Positions 46,194 to 56,044 of a stretch of DNA of 64,000 bases are shown here, in pieces (the first letter of the stretch is position 1; each line of letters begins with the position of its first letter). This DNA is from Flavobacterium sp. UBA7663. Its GTDB lineage: Bacteria > Bacteroidota > Bacteroidia > Flavobacteriales > Flavobacteriaceae. The stretch covers positions 310,001-374,000 of the forward strand of contig NZ_DLHR01000019.1 of assembly GCF_002483315.1 (NCBI RefSeq), in the 5' to 3' direction. The notes below the pieces were generated by a model, which saw only the letters and a program-made list of their open reading frames with translations, was not told the origin of the DNA and searched no databases. Both the position numbers and the translations under genes were made by a program.

Positions 46194-49049
46194 ATGAAGA
46201 AAAATTTACTAATTGCAGTTATTGCTCTTTCTGGTTATTTTGCTTTTGGACAAAAAAGTTTGCCTATAACAAAACATTCAAATAATGATTTTGAAACTTC
46301 TGTTGCTAAAGCAAGAACTTTTGCTCCGAACGGAGTAGTAAGATGTGCTACTGTTGAATATCACAAAGATAAACAAAGTAGGGGTGTAGCTGTTTCGGAT
46401 GACGCTTTTGAGGCTTGGTTGGCTCCTAAAGTTGAAGAAATTAAAAGGCTAAGATTGGCAGGAAGGCTTCCATCTATTATAAGAATTCCTGTAGTGGTTC
46501 ACGTAATTCATAATGGAGATGCTGTTGGTGTAAATGAAAATATTGCTACAGGTCAAGTTCTGTCGCAAATTACTGTTTTTAATCAAGATTTCAGAAGGAT
46601 GTCAGGAACTCCAGGGTTTGGCGCAGGTGTTGATACAACTATTGAATTTTGTTTAGCACAAGTTGATCCAAATGGTAATCCTACAACGGGAATTGATAGA
46701 ATTAATAGAGGTATAGCAACTTATAATTCTATGAATGCTATTCAAGCGGCTAAAACTGCTACTATTTGGGATCCAACAAAATATCTTAACATGTGGACTT
46801 TCCAATTTGGGGGTACAATGGCAAGTGTATTAGGTTATGCTCAGTTTCCTTCAGGTTCTGGATTAGCAGGTATGGGTACAGACCCATGTGTAGATGATTT
46901 AGGAGGAGGAGATGCAACTACTGACGGTGTTGTTTGTAATTATAATACTTGGGGATCTAGAACTATTTTTCCTGCGGGAACATATGCAGGAACTCAATAT
47001 GACAAAGGAAGAACAATGACTCACGAGGTAGGGCATATGTTTGGATTAAGACATATTTGGGGAGATGGAGATTGTACGGTAGATGATTTTTGCGCTGATA
47101 CGCCTAATTGTGATTCTGATTATTATGCGGGTGCTGGTACAGGTGGATGTAATGCCCCAGTTCAATGTGGAAATACTAGACAAATTCAAAACTACATGGA
47201 TTATTCTGATGATAGTTGTATGAATATGTTTACACAAAATCAAAAAGATAGAATGTTGGCAGTGTTAATGAACTCACCAAGAAGGGATGATTTATTAGTT
47301 TCGACAGTTTGTGAGCCAACTACTCAACCTCCATATATTCAATTTAAAAGGGTTGCATGTGGCTCAAGAATTGTAAAATCTGTTGTTGAAGGTAATGGTT
47401 GTGGATATACAGAATTTACCGTGCCAGTTAGTATTAGTAAAGCTGCTTCTGCAAATGCTCTTGTAACTTTTAGTGTGGATGCTTTATCGGTTGCAAATGC
47501 TTCTGATATACAAATAATGACACCAACGGTAACATTTAATTCTGGTTCAACAACAGATCAAAATTTTGTTTTTAGAGTTCTAAATGATGCTTCTGTTGAA
47601 CCAAATGAAGATTTAATTATTACTTTTTCAGTAAATCCTAATGGAGGAAATGCGGCTGCAAACCCTTACGAAGGAACTAAATTCAACATGACTATTGTTA
47701 ACGATGATACAGCTGTAGTTGCTTCTGCTTTAGGACAACAAATATTTTCTGAAGGTTTTGAAACCTATACAGATTTTACATTAGGAAATGTTGGAGGTTG
47801 GACAACGTATGATTTGGACACCAATGCTACTTATACAGATGATACTTATAATTTCCCTAATGAAGGATATACAGGGTCATATATTGTTTTTAATCCTTCA
47901 GCTACTACTCCTAGTGCTGCAGGAGGTGGTTATGATGCTCATTCAGGAAATAAAGGGTATTATTGTTATAACGAAAGTGTAGCTCCCTTCGCAAATAATG
48001 ATTGGGCTATTACACCACAAATTCCTTTAGGAACAAATTCACAATTAAAATTATGGGCAAAAAGTTTAACTAATAATTACAGCGGTGGAGAACGTTTTAA
48101 AGTTCTAGTTTCAACAACTAATACAAACACGGCAAGTTTTACTGCAATTTCTGCAGGAGCTTACATAACTCCGCCTTTAACTTGGACAGAGTATACGTAC
48201 GATTTAAGTGCTTATAACAATCAAAACATTTATATTGCGATACAATGTGTTTCATCTGATGAGTTTGTGTTTATGTTAGATGATGTTTCGGTTACGTCTG
48301 ATATTATTACTACTATTGAAACCAATGTGAATACTCCTACAGCTATGAGTAGCTTACTATCAGGAGCAGGAACAACCGCATTTAAAGATACTGTTACAAG
48401 AGATTTGTCAAATGTTGTTACTTTGAATGATGCTTCAAATTACGGCTGTACAGCTTCTTCAGTTACAAGATCAGGAACAGGAGCTTTACAATATGGGACA
48501 TCAACAAATGCTGTAGATTTTGCAATGTCAAAACAATTTACAGTTACTCCAGCAAATAATGTAAGTGGTAATGCTACAATTACATTTTATTTTACAGCTG
48601 CAGAAATTGCAGGTTGGGAAGCAGCTACAGGAAATAATAGATCATTGTTATATGTAGTTAGAGATGGATTGACAAGAGAAATTCAGCCAGTAACAATTGG
48701 TTCTTTTGGAACAGGAGTTACTTTAACTGCCACATTTACTGGTGGAATTCAAGGGGTTTATTCTTTTGCTAGACAACAAAGCTTACCAACAGATAGTTTT
48801 GAATTTAACGAAATAGGATTATATCCTAATCCAAATAACGGAACTTTCAATATACAATTTACTCCATCATCGGAGAAAATTAATGTAGTTGTGTTTGATT
48901 TAAGAGGAAGGGTTATATTTGATAAACAATATCAAAATAATGGATTATTCAACGAATCAATACAGTTAGATAATGTTGAATCTGGGGTTTATCTTGTAAA
49001 AATTCAAGATGGGTCTAGAAAAATTGCAAAGAAAATTATTGTAGAATAA
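46194..49049 (+). CDS. M43 (pappalysin-like) secreted metalloprotease, T9SS type A
   Basis: A 951-aa secreted zinc protease. It has a signal peptide (1-19), a short propeptide (NGVVRCATVEYHKDKQ) and an M43 domain with HEVGHMFGLRH at about 277-287 and VQ/IQNYMDYSDDSCMNMF as the Met-turn region. A Calx-beta-like region (about 385-505) and a cleaved-adhesin or jelly-roll-like domain (about 515-700, IFSEGFETYTDFTLGNVGGW) follow. It ends in a type A T9SS signal (about 875-951, LYPNPNNGTFNIQFT and VYLVKIQDGSRKIAKKIIVE). The first 500 residues are closely related to the protein at 38094, but the C-terminal sorting module differs completely. It has its own -7 box and terminator. Confidence 0.9.
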   Translation: MKKNLLIAVIALSGYFAFGQKSLPITKHSNNDFETSVAKARTFAPNGVVRCATVEYHKDKQSRGVAVSDDAFEAWLAPKVEEIKRLRLAGRLPSIIRIPVVVHVIHNGDAVGVNENIATGQVLSQITVFNQDFRRMSGTPGFGAGVDTTIEFCLAQVDPNGNPTTGIDRINRGIATYNSMNAIQAAKTATIWDPTKYLNMWTFQFGGTMASVLGYAQFPSGSGLAGMGTDPCVDDLGGGDATTDGVVCNYNTWGSRTIFPAGTYAGTQYDKGRTMTHEVGHMFGLRHIWGDGDCTVDDFCADTPNCDSDYYAGAGTGGCNAPVQCGNTRQIQNYMDYSDDSCMNMFTQNQKDRMLAVLMNSPRRDDLLVSTVCEPTTQPPYIQFKRVACGSRIVKSVVEGNGCGYTEFTVPVSISKAASANALVTFSVDALSVANASDIQIMTPTVTFNSGSTTDQNFVFRVLNDASVEPNEDLIITFSVNPNGGNAAANPYEGTKFNMTIVNDDTAVVASALGQQIFSEGFETYTDFTLGNVGGWTTYDLDTNATYTDDTYNFPNEGYTGSYIVFNPSATTPSAAGGGYDAHSGNKGYYCYNESVAPFANNDWAITPQIPLGTNSQLKLWAKSLTNNYSGGERFKVLVSTTNTNTASFTAISAGAYITPPLTWTEYTYDLSAYNNQNIYIAIQCVSSDEFVFMLDDVSVTSDIITTIETNVNTPTAMSSLLSGAGTTAFKDTVTRDLSNVVTLNDASNYGCTASSVTRSGTGALQYGTSTNAVDFAMSKQFTVTPANNVSGNATITFYFTAAEIAGWEAATGNNRSLLYVVRDGLTREIQPVTIGSFGTGVTLTATFTGGIQGVYSFARQQSLPTDSFEFNEIGLYPNPNNGTFNIQFTPSSEKINVVVFDLRGRVIFDKQYQNNGLFNESIQLDNVESGVYLVKIQDGSRKIAKKIIVE

Positions 49050-49071
49050 GTAAAATACTTTGTTAACCATT

Positions 49072-49103
49072 AAAAGAGAAAGCGAAAGCTTTCTCTTTTT
49101 TTT
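49072..49103 (+). terminator. terminator after the second M43 gene
   Basis: The perfect 12-bp stem AAAAGAGAAAGC/GCTTTCTCTTTT with loop GAAA is followed by a T-run. Confidence 0.92.
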
Positions 49104-49132
49104 TGAAATTTAACTAAATATCTATACATTTG
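49103..49132 (+). promoter_or_regulatory. promoter of the second reprolysin-like gene
   Basis: TTG at 49103-49105, 19 nt, then TACATTTG at 49125-49132. It lies directly after the preceding terminator, 28 nt before the ATG. Confidence 0.65.
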
Positions 49133-49160
49133 TTTGCTAACCCAATAATTATATTATAGA

Positions 49161-51854
49161 ATGAGAAAAAAAATACACTTTTTATTAGTGTTTATTTTGT
49201 TTGTAGGGCTTTCTTACGGGCAAGGTAAATTATGGACAAAAGTTTCTGAAGAGAAACTGGGTGGTCTAGAAAAGATGGAGAGAGCATCTGTACCGTCTGT
49301 TTATCAAATTATGCATTTAGATTTAAATACTTTTAAACAAACTTTGGTTGGAGCTCCAATTGATACCGAAGGTACTCTTTCTAATACGATTGTCAATTTT
49401 CCAAATTCAAAAGGGGAGCTTTCTAGATTTAGAGTTTATGAGGCACCAATCATGGAAAAAGGACTTGCTGATAGATATCCAGATATAAAATCATATGCGG
49501 CTGTAGGTATTGATAATCCTTCTGTTAAATTGAGATTTAGTGTTACACTTTTTGGATTACATGTCATGTCTACTTCAGGAGATGAAGGTACATATTACAT
49601 TGATACATATACTAAGGATTTAAACAATTATATTGTTTACAACAGAAAAGATCTTTACACAGTAAGAACATTTGCATGTCATTTTCAAGACAATCATGAA
49701 GAAATTGCCGAGCAAAATAGAATTGCTGTTGAAAACCAAATTTTAGCTACTGATGGTATTTTTAGACAATACAGATTAGCTATGGCATGTACAATAGAAT
49801 ATGCTGCTTTTCATGTTACTGCAGCTGGTTTAGGCGCTGGTACTCTTGCTCAGAAAAAAGCTGCGGTTTTAGCTGCTATGAATGTAACTATGACTCGTGT
49901 AAACGGTATTTATGAGAGAGATATGTCTTTAAGAATGAATTTAGTTGCTAATAATGACCTAGTTATATTTGTTGATTCTGATTCATTTAATAATACTAAT
50001 GCAAATACATTAATAAATCAAAGTCAAACAGTTATAGATGCTAATATTGGAAATTCAAACTATGACATTGGACACACTGTAAGTACTGGTGGTGGTGGTT
50101 TAGCTGGATTAGGTGTTGTTTGTAATAGCACCAATAAAGCGAGAGGAATTACAGGTTCCCCTGCTCCAGTAGGTGATCCTTACGATATCGATTATGTAGC
50201 GCACGAAATGGGTCACCAATTTGGTGGGCCTCATACTTTTAGTTCTAATGATGATACTGCAGGAAATTGTAATTCAGGAAATAATAGTAGTGCGAATTCT
50301 GTTGAGCCTGGAAGTGGTTCTACTATTATGGCATATGCTGGAATTTGTGAAGAAAATGTTCAGTCAAATTCAGATGCTTATTTTCATGCTGTAAGTATTG
50401 CAAGCATGAATGCGGTTATGGTTGGTTCTGGAAACTGTGCTCCTCAAGCAGCTAATGGAAATAATCCTCCTGTTATATCTGCATTAACAAATTATACAAT
50501 TCCACAAGGAACTGCTTTTGTATTAACTGGAAATGCAACAGATGCTAATGCTGGGGCTTCTTTAACTTATTGTTGGGAGCAAACAAATGCAGCTGCTGGA
50601 ACAAATTTTCCGACATCTACTCAAACAACAGGTCCTGTTTACAGATCTTTAAATCCAACGACTTCTAACAAAAGATATTTACCAAATTTCCAAAGTGTTT
50701 TATCTGGTAATTTAGCTCCAACTTGGGAAGTAACTCCTACAATTGGTAGAACATTAAATTTCGCATTGACAGTTAGAGATAATCAAACGCCAACTGGAGG
50801 ACAAACAGCAAGAGCAAATATGACAGTAACAACTGTTGCTGCTGCTGGTCCGTTTACAGTAACAAGTCCTGCTGCAAATGCATCTTGGAATACTAATAGT
50901 TCTCAAACTATAACTTGGAATGTTGCTGGTACTACTGGTAATGGAATTAACACAGCAAATGTTAATATTTTATTATCAACAGATAATGGAGTTACCTTTT
51001 CAACTTTGTTAGCTAATACAGCAAATGACGGTACTCAAGTTGTAACTATGCCAGCTACACCGGCTGTAAATTGTAGAATTCTTGTTGAAGCTGTTGGGAA
51101 CATTTTTTATGCAGTTTCTCCTAATTTTTCAATTGGATATACTGTAACTAATGTATGTAATAGTTATACAATGAATACAGGATTTGCAATACCAGATAAC
51201 AATACAACTTTTACTGTAAGAGCTATAAATGTTCCTACAACTAGTAATATTTCTGATGTTAATTTAGCAGTTAATTTAACACATACATATGTGTCTGACT
51301 TACAAATTATTTTGCAAGGGCCAATGGTAACTACAACTCAATCAACAATATTTAGTCAGTCTTGTACAACTAATGATAATATTAATGCTACATTTGATGA
51401 TCAAGGGGCAGGAATTGTTTGTGCGCCAACCATTACAGGGAATGTAATTCCAACAACACCACTAAATGTGTTTAATGGCTTAAATCCTAACGGAAATTGG
51501 TTGGTAGGTATTAGAGACGTTGGTGCTGCAGATACAGGAAATGTTGTGTCTTATACTTTAACAGTTTGTTCTCAAACAGCTACATTGTCAAGTGAGTCTT
51601 TCGGATTAGAGAACTTCACTTTATATCCAAACCCTAATAATGGAAACTTTAATATTCAATTTACTTCTACTTCAGGAAATGAGATTAAAGTAAACGTTCA
51701 TGATATTAGAGGGAGAGAAATCTACTCGAAATCTTATACAAATAACGGGTTGTTCAATGAAAATTTACAATTGAGCAATGTTCAATCTGGAGTTTATTTA
51801 GTAACTGTAGAAGATGGTTCTATAAAAGAAACTAAGAAGATTGTAGTTCAGTAA
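49161..51854 (+). CDS. reprolysin-like (M12B-type) secreted metalloprotease, T9SS type A
   Basis: An 897-aa secreted zinc protease. It has a signal peptide (1-20), a propeptide-like region to about 195 and a catalytic domain (about 200-425) with HEMGHQFGGPH at about 347-357 and a Met-turn candidate GSTIMAYAGIC. Ig/PKD-like segments (about 430-660), a P-like domain (about 665-800, YTMNTGFAIPDNNTTF to VVSYTLTVCSQ) and a type A T9SS signal (about 820-897, YPNPNNGNFNIQFT) follow. The signal is nearly identical to that of the next gene. It is paralogous to the proteins at 33908 and 51974. The four conserved cysteines near the catalytic site suggest disulphide bonding after secretion. Confidence 0.9.
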   Translation: MRKKIHFLLVFILFVGLSYGQGKLWTKVSEEKLGGLEKMERASVPSVYQIMHLDLNTFKQTLVGAPIDTEGTLSNTIVNFPNSKGELSRFRVYEAPIMEKGLADRYPDIKSYAAVGIDNPSVKLRFSVTLFGLHVMSTSGDEGTYYIDTYTKDLNNYIVYNRKDLYTVRTFACHFQDNHEEIAEQNRIAVENQILATDGIFRQYRLAMACTIEYAAFHVTAAGLGAGTLAQKKAAVLAAMNVTMTRVNGIYERDMSLRMNLVANNDLVIFVDSDSFNNTNANTLINQSQTVIDANIGNSNYDIGHTVSTGGGGLAGLGVVCNSTNKARGITGSPAPVGDPYDIDYVAHEMGHQFGGPHTFSSNDDTAGNCNSGNNSSANSVEPGSGSTIMAYAGICEENVQSNSDAYFHAVSIASMNAVMVGSGNCAPQAANGNNPPVISALTNYTIPQGTAFVLTGNATDANAGASLTYCWEQTNAAAGTNFPTSTQTTGPVYRSLNPTTSNKRYLPNFQSVLSGNLAPTWEVTPTIGRTLNFALTVRDNQTPTGGQTARANMTVTTVAAAGPFTVTSPAANASWNTNSSQTITWNVAGTTGNGINTANVNILLSTDNGVTFSTLLANTANDGTQVVTMPATPAVNCRILVEAVGNIFYAVSPNFSIGYTVTNVCNSYTMNTGFAIPDNNTTFTVRAINVPTTSNISDVNLAVNLTHTYVSDLQIILQGPMVTTTQSTIFSQSCTTNDNINATFDDQGAGIVCAPTITGNVIPTTPLNVFNGLNPNGNWLVGIRDVGAADTGNVVSYTLTVCSQTATLSSESFGLENFTLYPNPNNGNFNIQFTSTSGNEIKVNVHDIRGREIYSKSYTNNGLFNENLQLSNVQSGVYLVTVEDGSIKETKKIVVQ

Positions 51855-51878
51855 TTATAAAATATTCTACATTTAATT

Positions 51879-51909
51879 AAAGAGAAGGCGAAAGTCTTCT
51901 CTTTTTTTT
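51879..51909 (+). terminator. terminator after the second reprolysin-like gene
   Basis: The stem AAAGAGAAGGC/GTCTTCTCTTT with one G-U pair and loop GAAA is followed by a T-run. Confidence 0.88.
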
Positions 51910-51940
51910 GTTATTATGTTAAAAAATTAATAAAAAAATT

Positions 51941-51948
51941 TATATTTG
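51941..51948 (+). promoter_or_regulatory. -7 box of the third reprolysin-like gene
   Basis: TATATTTG matches TAnnTTTG, 25 nt before the ATG. The nearest TTG is 30 nt upstream, too far for a standard -33 element. Confidence 0.45.
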
Positions 51949-51973
51949 TTTATTAATCATAAACTTAACCCCA

Positions 51974-54900
51974 ATGAAAAAACTATTACTAATTGTTGTT
52001 TTGGTATTTTCTTCCTTTGTTTTAAAGGCACAAAGCAAATCTTTGTGGCAGCAAATAGATGAAAATTCTATTGAGAATCAACCAAAAGTTAAAAGAGCCT
52101 CTTTTCCACAAGAGTATAAATTATGGAAATTAGATGTTCAAAATTTCAAAAATCAATTAAGAAATGCTCCAGTCAGAGGAGAATTTCATGGTATTTCAAA
52201 TGTTATTATTCAGTTGCCAAATGTAGATGGACAACTAGAAAGTTTCCGTGTATTAGAAACACCTATTATGGAGCCTGGATTAGCAGTGAAATTTCCAACT
52301 ATAAAATCATATGTTGGAAAAGGCATTGATGATGTTACTGCTACTGCAAGATTTTCTGTTACAGAATTTGGTTTACATAGTATGACTTTGTCAGCAGGAA
52401 AAAGTACTGCGTTTATTGATCCTTATACAGAAGATACCCAAAATTATATAATCTATAACAGAGCAAGCCTTATAGGTGATGGACAATCGTTTGAGTGTTT
52501 AACTTCAGAAGGAGCTCATTTGCCGTCATTGGAGAGTGACAGAAGAGCAAATGCTATGTTTAGAGCAGATACAGATGATAGGGTTTTAAGAACTTATAGA
52601 TTAGCTCAATCATGTACTGCGGAATATGGTAATCTGTTTAGAGGAAATACCGGAGACCCTATTGCTACTCAAAAAGGTAGGGTTCAAGCCCAAATGGCAA
52701 TCACTATGACTCGTGTTAATGGTGTTTATGAAAATGATTTAGCGATTACTATGATTTTTGTGGCTAATAATGATGCTGTAATCTACATTGGAGCTACAAA
52801 TTCTGATCCTTGGAATGGAGAGTTTAACGATCAAACAGGTGTTACTATAGATGCTAATATCGGATTTAATAATTACGATATTGGTCATAATTTCAACACA
52901 TCTGGAGGAGGTAATGCAGGTTGTATAGGGTGTGTTTGTAGTACAAGTAACGATCCTTTTGGAGGATTTCATAAAGGTACGGGTATGACAGGTCGTGCAA
53001 ATCCTACTGGAGATCCTTTTGATATTGATTATGTAGCACATGAAATGGGTCATCAATTTGGAGGATATCACACTCAAAGTAGTTCTGGATGTCGTTCAGG
53101 TAGTGGTTTGACAGAAGTTGAACCTGGTTCTGGATCAACAATTATGGCATATGCTGGTATTTGTAATACGAATGTTCAAGGAGCTAGTGATGCTTACTTT
53201 GCGTATGTAAATATTAGAGATATCATGGAGAATGTAAAGTTTGGAGTAAGTCAACCAACTTTGCCAATGACAAATTTAACTAATAATCCTCCAACAGCTA
53301 ATGCTGGTAGAGATTATGTAATTCCAAGATCAACAGCGTTTATGTTAGTCGGTCAAGGTACAGACCCTGAAAGCGACCCTATAACTTATACTTGGGAGCA
53401 AAATGACCCACAAAACCCTAATACTACGGCAGCGCCAGTAGCAACAAGAGCCGCTGGCCCTATGTTTAGGTCTATTTGGGGTACTTCCTCGCCAATTCGA
53501 TATATGCCAAGTATGGCTACGGTATTAACGGGAGCCACATCTAATACATGGGAAGTTTGTCCATCTGTGGCTAGAGATTTAAACTTTTCATTGACCGTTA
53601 GAGATAATAATTCTGGTATTGGACAAACTGCAACAGATTTGATGAAAGTAACTGTAAATGGAGTTGCTGGGCCTTTTGTTGTAAATGTACCTAATACAGT
53701 AGTGTCATGGCAAGCGGGTACAAATCAAAATGTTACTTGGAATGTTGCTGGAACAGATGTAAATGGTGTAAACGCAAAATTTGTTGATATTTATTTATCT
53801 ACTAATGGAGGAACAAGTTTCCCAATTTTATTAGCAAGTAAAGTTCCTAACGATGGTTCGGAAACAATTACAGTTCCTAATAATACTGGAACAACTAATA
53901 GAATTATGGTAAAAGGGTGGGATAACATATTTTTTGATGTTTCCAATACTAATTTTACAATTACTGCTCCTGCAAGTACAATGGCAATTTCATTTAATGG
54001 TGTTGAAGGAGAGCAAAATAAAGCTATTTGTCAAGGATCTTCGGTTTCGTATACTATTAAATATGATGCTTTAGCAGGATTTAGTGGTTTAACAACATTT
54101 AGTGTTACAGGAAATCCACCAGGAACATCTGTTGTATTTTCACCTACATCTATGTCTGCTTCTGGAACTGTTACAATGACTGTGTCAAATACAACAGGAG
54201 TAACGCCAGGTTTTTATAGCCTTAATGTAACCGCTACTTCTGGTGCTGTTACGAAAACAGCGCCATTTTATCTTGATTTATTGAATTCTAACTTTGCTGC
54301 AACAACATTGAGTTCACCAGCGAATAATTCTGTAGGTCAAGGGGTAAGTTTAAACTTAACTTGGGTAGCTGATAGTAATGCTGCATCTTATGATGTGCAA
54401 GTTGCTACAGATTTGGCTTTTACTAATATTATTTCAAGTGGTAATTCAACAACAACTAGTTATGCTGTTTCAGGACTTTTAGAGGGAACAACATATTATT
54501 GGAGAGTTCTGCCTAAGAATTCTGCTTGTAGTGGAACTTTTGGTCCTGAATACAGATTTACAACTGGAGTTGTTAGTTGTCCTGGTACGGTAGCTTCAAC
54601 AAATGTTCCATTAACAATTCCTACAACGGCTAATGTAACAATTAACTCCACTTTAAATATACCATCTGGTGGCTTAATAAGTGATGTTAATATAACTATG
54701 AATGTTTCTCATACATGGATTAATGATATGACGGCAACTTTAATTTCGCCTTCAGGAACTCAAGTTCAATTGTTTGCTCAGCCTTGTACAAGTGCTAGTA
54801 TTCTAAACATTAATGCTACTTTTGACGATTCTGGTTCAAATGTTGTTTGTGGGACTAATCCAGGTATTTCAGGAACGGTTAGGTCATCTCAATTATTGTC

Positions 54901-55288
54901 GGCATTTAATGGACAAAATTCAACAGGAACTTGGACTTTAAGAATCTTAGATAGTTTTAACCAAGATGGAGGATCGCTTAATAGTTGGAGTTTGAATATC
55001 TGTACAATTCAGCCTTTAAGTATTGATGATAATGAAATTAAAATTTCAGATTTGATTATTTATCCAAATCCCAATAATGGTAATTTTAATATTCAGTTTA
55101 CTTCTAACACTGGTGAAATTAAAGTGAATGTTCATGATATTAGAGGTAGAGAAATTTATTCGAAATCTTATACAAATAGTGGCTTGTTTAATGAGAATTT
55201 ACAATTAAGTAATGTTCAATCTGGAGTTTATCTTGTAACTGTGCAAGATGGAGCTAGAAAAGAAATTAAGAAAATTGTAGTTCAATAA
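51974..55288 (+). CDS. reprolysin-like (M12B-type) secreted metalloprotease with FnIII and P-like domains, T9SS type A
   Basis: An 1104-aa secreted zinc protease. It has a signal peptide (1-19), a propeptide-like region to about 205 and a catalytic domain (about 208-440) with HEMGHQFGGYH at about 354-364 and Met-turn GSTIMAYAGIC. Ig/PKD-like segments (about 440-760) follow. A fibronectin type III-like domain (about 770-850, SYDVQVATDLAFTNI and EGTTYYWRVLPKNS) is absent from its two paralogues. A P-like domain (about 865-1010) and a type A T9SS signal (about 1028-1104, YPNPNNGNFNIQFTSNTGE) complete it. It is the last of the cluster, ending at a terminator shared with convergent pth. Confidence 0.9.
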   Translation: MKKLLLIVVLVFSSFVLKAQSKSLWQQIDENSIENQPKVKRASFPQEYKLWKLDVQNFKNQLRNAPVRGEFHGISNVIIQLPNVDGQLESFRVLETPIMEPGLAVKFPTIKSYVGKGIDDVTATARFSVTEFGLHSMTLSAGKSTAFIDPYTEDTQNYIIYNRASLIGDGQSFECLTSEGAHLPSLESDRRANAMFRADTDDRVLRTYRLAQSCTAEYGNLFRGNTGDPIATQKGRVQAQMAITMTRVNGVYENDLAITMIFVANNDAVIYIGATNSDPWNGEFNDQTGVTIDANIGFNNYDIGHNFNTSGGGNAGCIGCVCSTSNDPFGGFHKGTGMTGRANPTGDPFDIDYVAHEMGHQFGGYHTQSSSGCRSGSGLTEVEPGSGSTIMAYAGICNTNVQGASDAYFAYVNIRDIMENVKFGVSQPTLPMTNLTNNPPTANAGRDYVIPRSTAFMLVGQGTDPESDPITYTWEQNDPQNPNTTAAPVATRAAGPMFRSIWGTSSPIRYMPSMATVLTGATSNTWEVCPSVARDLNFSLTVRDNNSGIGQTATDLMKVTVNGVAGPFVVNVPNTVVSWQAGTNQNVTWNVAGTDVNGVNAKFVDIYLSTNGGTSFPILLASKVPNDGSETITVPNNTGTTNRIMVKGWDNIFFDVSNTNFTITAPASTMAISFNGVEGEQNKAICQGSSVSYTIKYDALAGFSGLTTFSVTGNPPGTSVVFSPTSMSASGTVTMTVSNTTGVTPGFYSLNVTATSGAVTKTAPFYLDLLNSNFAATTLSSPANNSVGQGVSLNLTWVADSNAASYDVQVATDLAFTNIISSGNSTTTSYAVSGLLEGTTYYWRVLPKNSACSGTFGPEYRFTTGVVSCPGTVASTNVPLTIPTTANVTINSTLNIPSGGLISDVNITMNVSHTWINDMTATLISPSGTQVQLFAQPCTSASILNINATFDDSGSNVVCGTNPGISGTVRSSQLLSAFNGQNSTGTWTLRILDSFNQDGGSLNSWSLNICTIQPLSIDDNEIKISDLIIYPNPNNGNFNIQFTSNTGEIKVNVHDIRGREIYSKSYTNSGLFNENLQLSNVQSGVYLVTVQDGARKEIKKIVVQ

Positions 55289-55305
55289 TTGAATAGTATT
55301 TATAT

Positions 55306-55336
55306 AAAAAGGGAAGCTATTAGCTTCCCTTTTTTA
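55306..55336. terminator. terminator between the protease cluster and pth
   Basis: The stem AAAAAGGGAAGCT/AGCTTCCCTTTTTT is T-rich on both strands, between convergent genes. Confidence 0.9.
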
Positions 55337-55954
55337 TTTTCCATTATAAGTATTCATTGTGTTGTTTAATCCTGCTAACGCAAACGATTTTACTATTTCT
55401 GAGCTTATTTTAAGTCGTTCTTTTAATTTTTCTTTTTCTTCTGCGTCCCATTCACCTAAAACATAGTTGACTTGTTGCCCTTTTTTAAAGGCATCACTGA
55501 TACCAAATCGAAAACGTGGGTATTCAGTCGAGTTTAATAATAATTGAATGTTCTTAAGTCCGTTATGACCGCCATCACTTCCTTTAGTTTTAATTCGGAT
55601 AGTTCCAAAAGCTAAATTCAAATCATCGGTAATAACCAGCATATTTTCTTTTTCAACATTTTCTTTTTCTAACCAATATTTTACCGCTTTTCCGCTTAAG
55701 TTCATGTAAGTATTAGGTTTTAATAAAAGTAAGGTTCTTCCTTTTATTTTTAGCTCTGCAACTTCACCTAATTTTACTGTTTGAAATGAAATTCCTTCCT
55801 GATTAGCAATATAATCTAAAATTTTAAAACCGATATTGTGTCGCGTATTTGTGTATTCTGAGCCAATGTTTCCAAGCCCAACAATTAAGAATTTCTTCAT
55901 TGGAATAGTGTCTTCTTGTTTGTTTTTCTTAAATAGAGTTAAAAACCAATTCAT
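55334..55954 (-). CDS. pth: peptidyl-tRNA hydrolase
   Basis: Releases tRNA from prematurely dropped peptidyl-tRNA. Seen: LIVGLGNIGSEYTNTRHNIGF with the catalytic histidine, LLKPNTYMNLSGKAV, ITDDLNLAFGTIRIKTKGS, GGHNGLKNI and the C-terminal FRFGIS and YVLGEWDAEEKEKL. I start at 55954 (MNWFLTLFKK), giving 206 aa with a flavobacterial N-terminal extension of about 18 residues before MKKFLIVGLGN. The ATG at 55972 is less likely, and the internal ATG at MKKFLIVG is also possible. It lies downstream of rplY on the same strand. Confidence 0.93.
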   Translation of the reverse strand: MNWFLTLFKKNKQEDTIPMKKFLIVGLGNIGSEYTNTRHNIGFKILDYIANQEGISFQTVKLGEVAELKIKGRTLLLLKPNTYMNLSGKAVKYWLEKENVEKENMLVITDDLNLAFGTIRIKTKGSDGGHNGLKNIQLLLNSTEYPRFRFGISDAFKKGQQVNYVLGEWDAEEKEKLKERLKISSEIVKSFALAGLNNTMNTYNGK

Positions 55955-56044
55955 GATGTAAAAGTAGTGCAAAGTTTAGAAAGTTGAAAGCATAAAAAAA
56001 GCACCAGTAAAACTGATGCTTCTTTTTTATAGTTTGTAAAGAAA

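Noticed and set aside
52123..53077. Small plus- and minus-strand ORFs within the third reprolysin-like gene
   Set aside because: Out-of-frame or antisense shadows of a well-supported gene.
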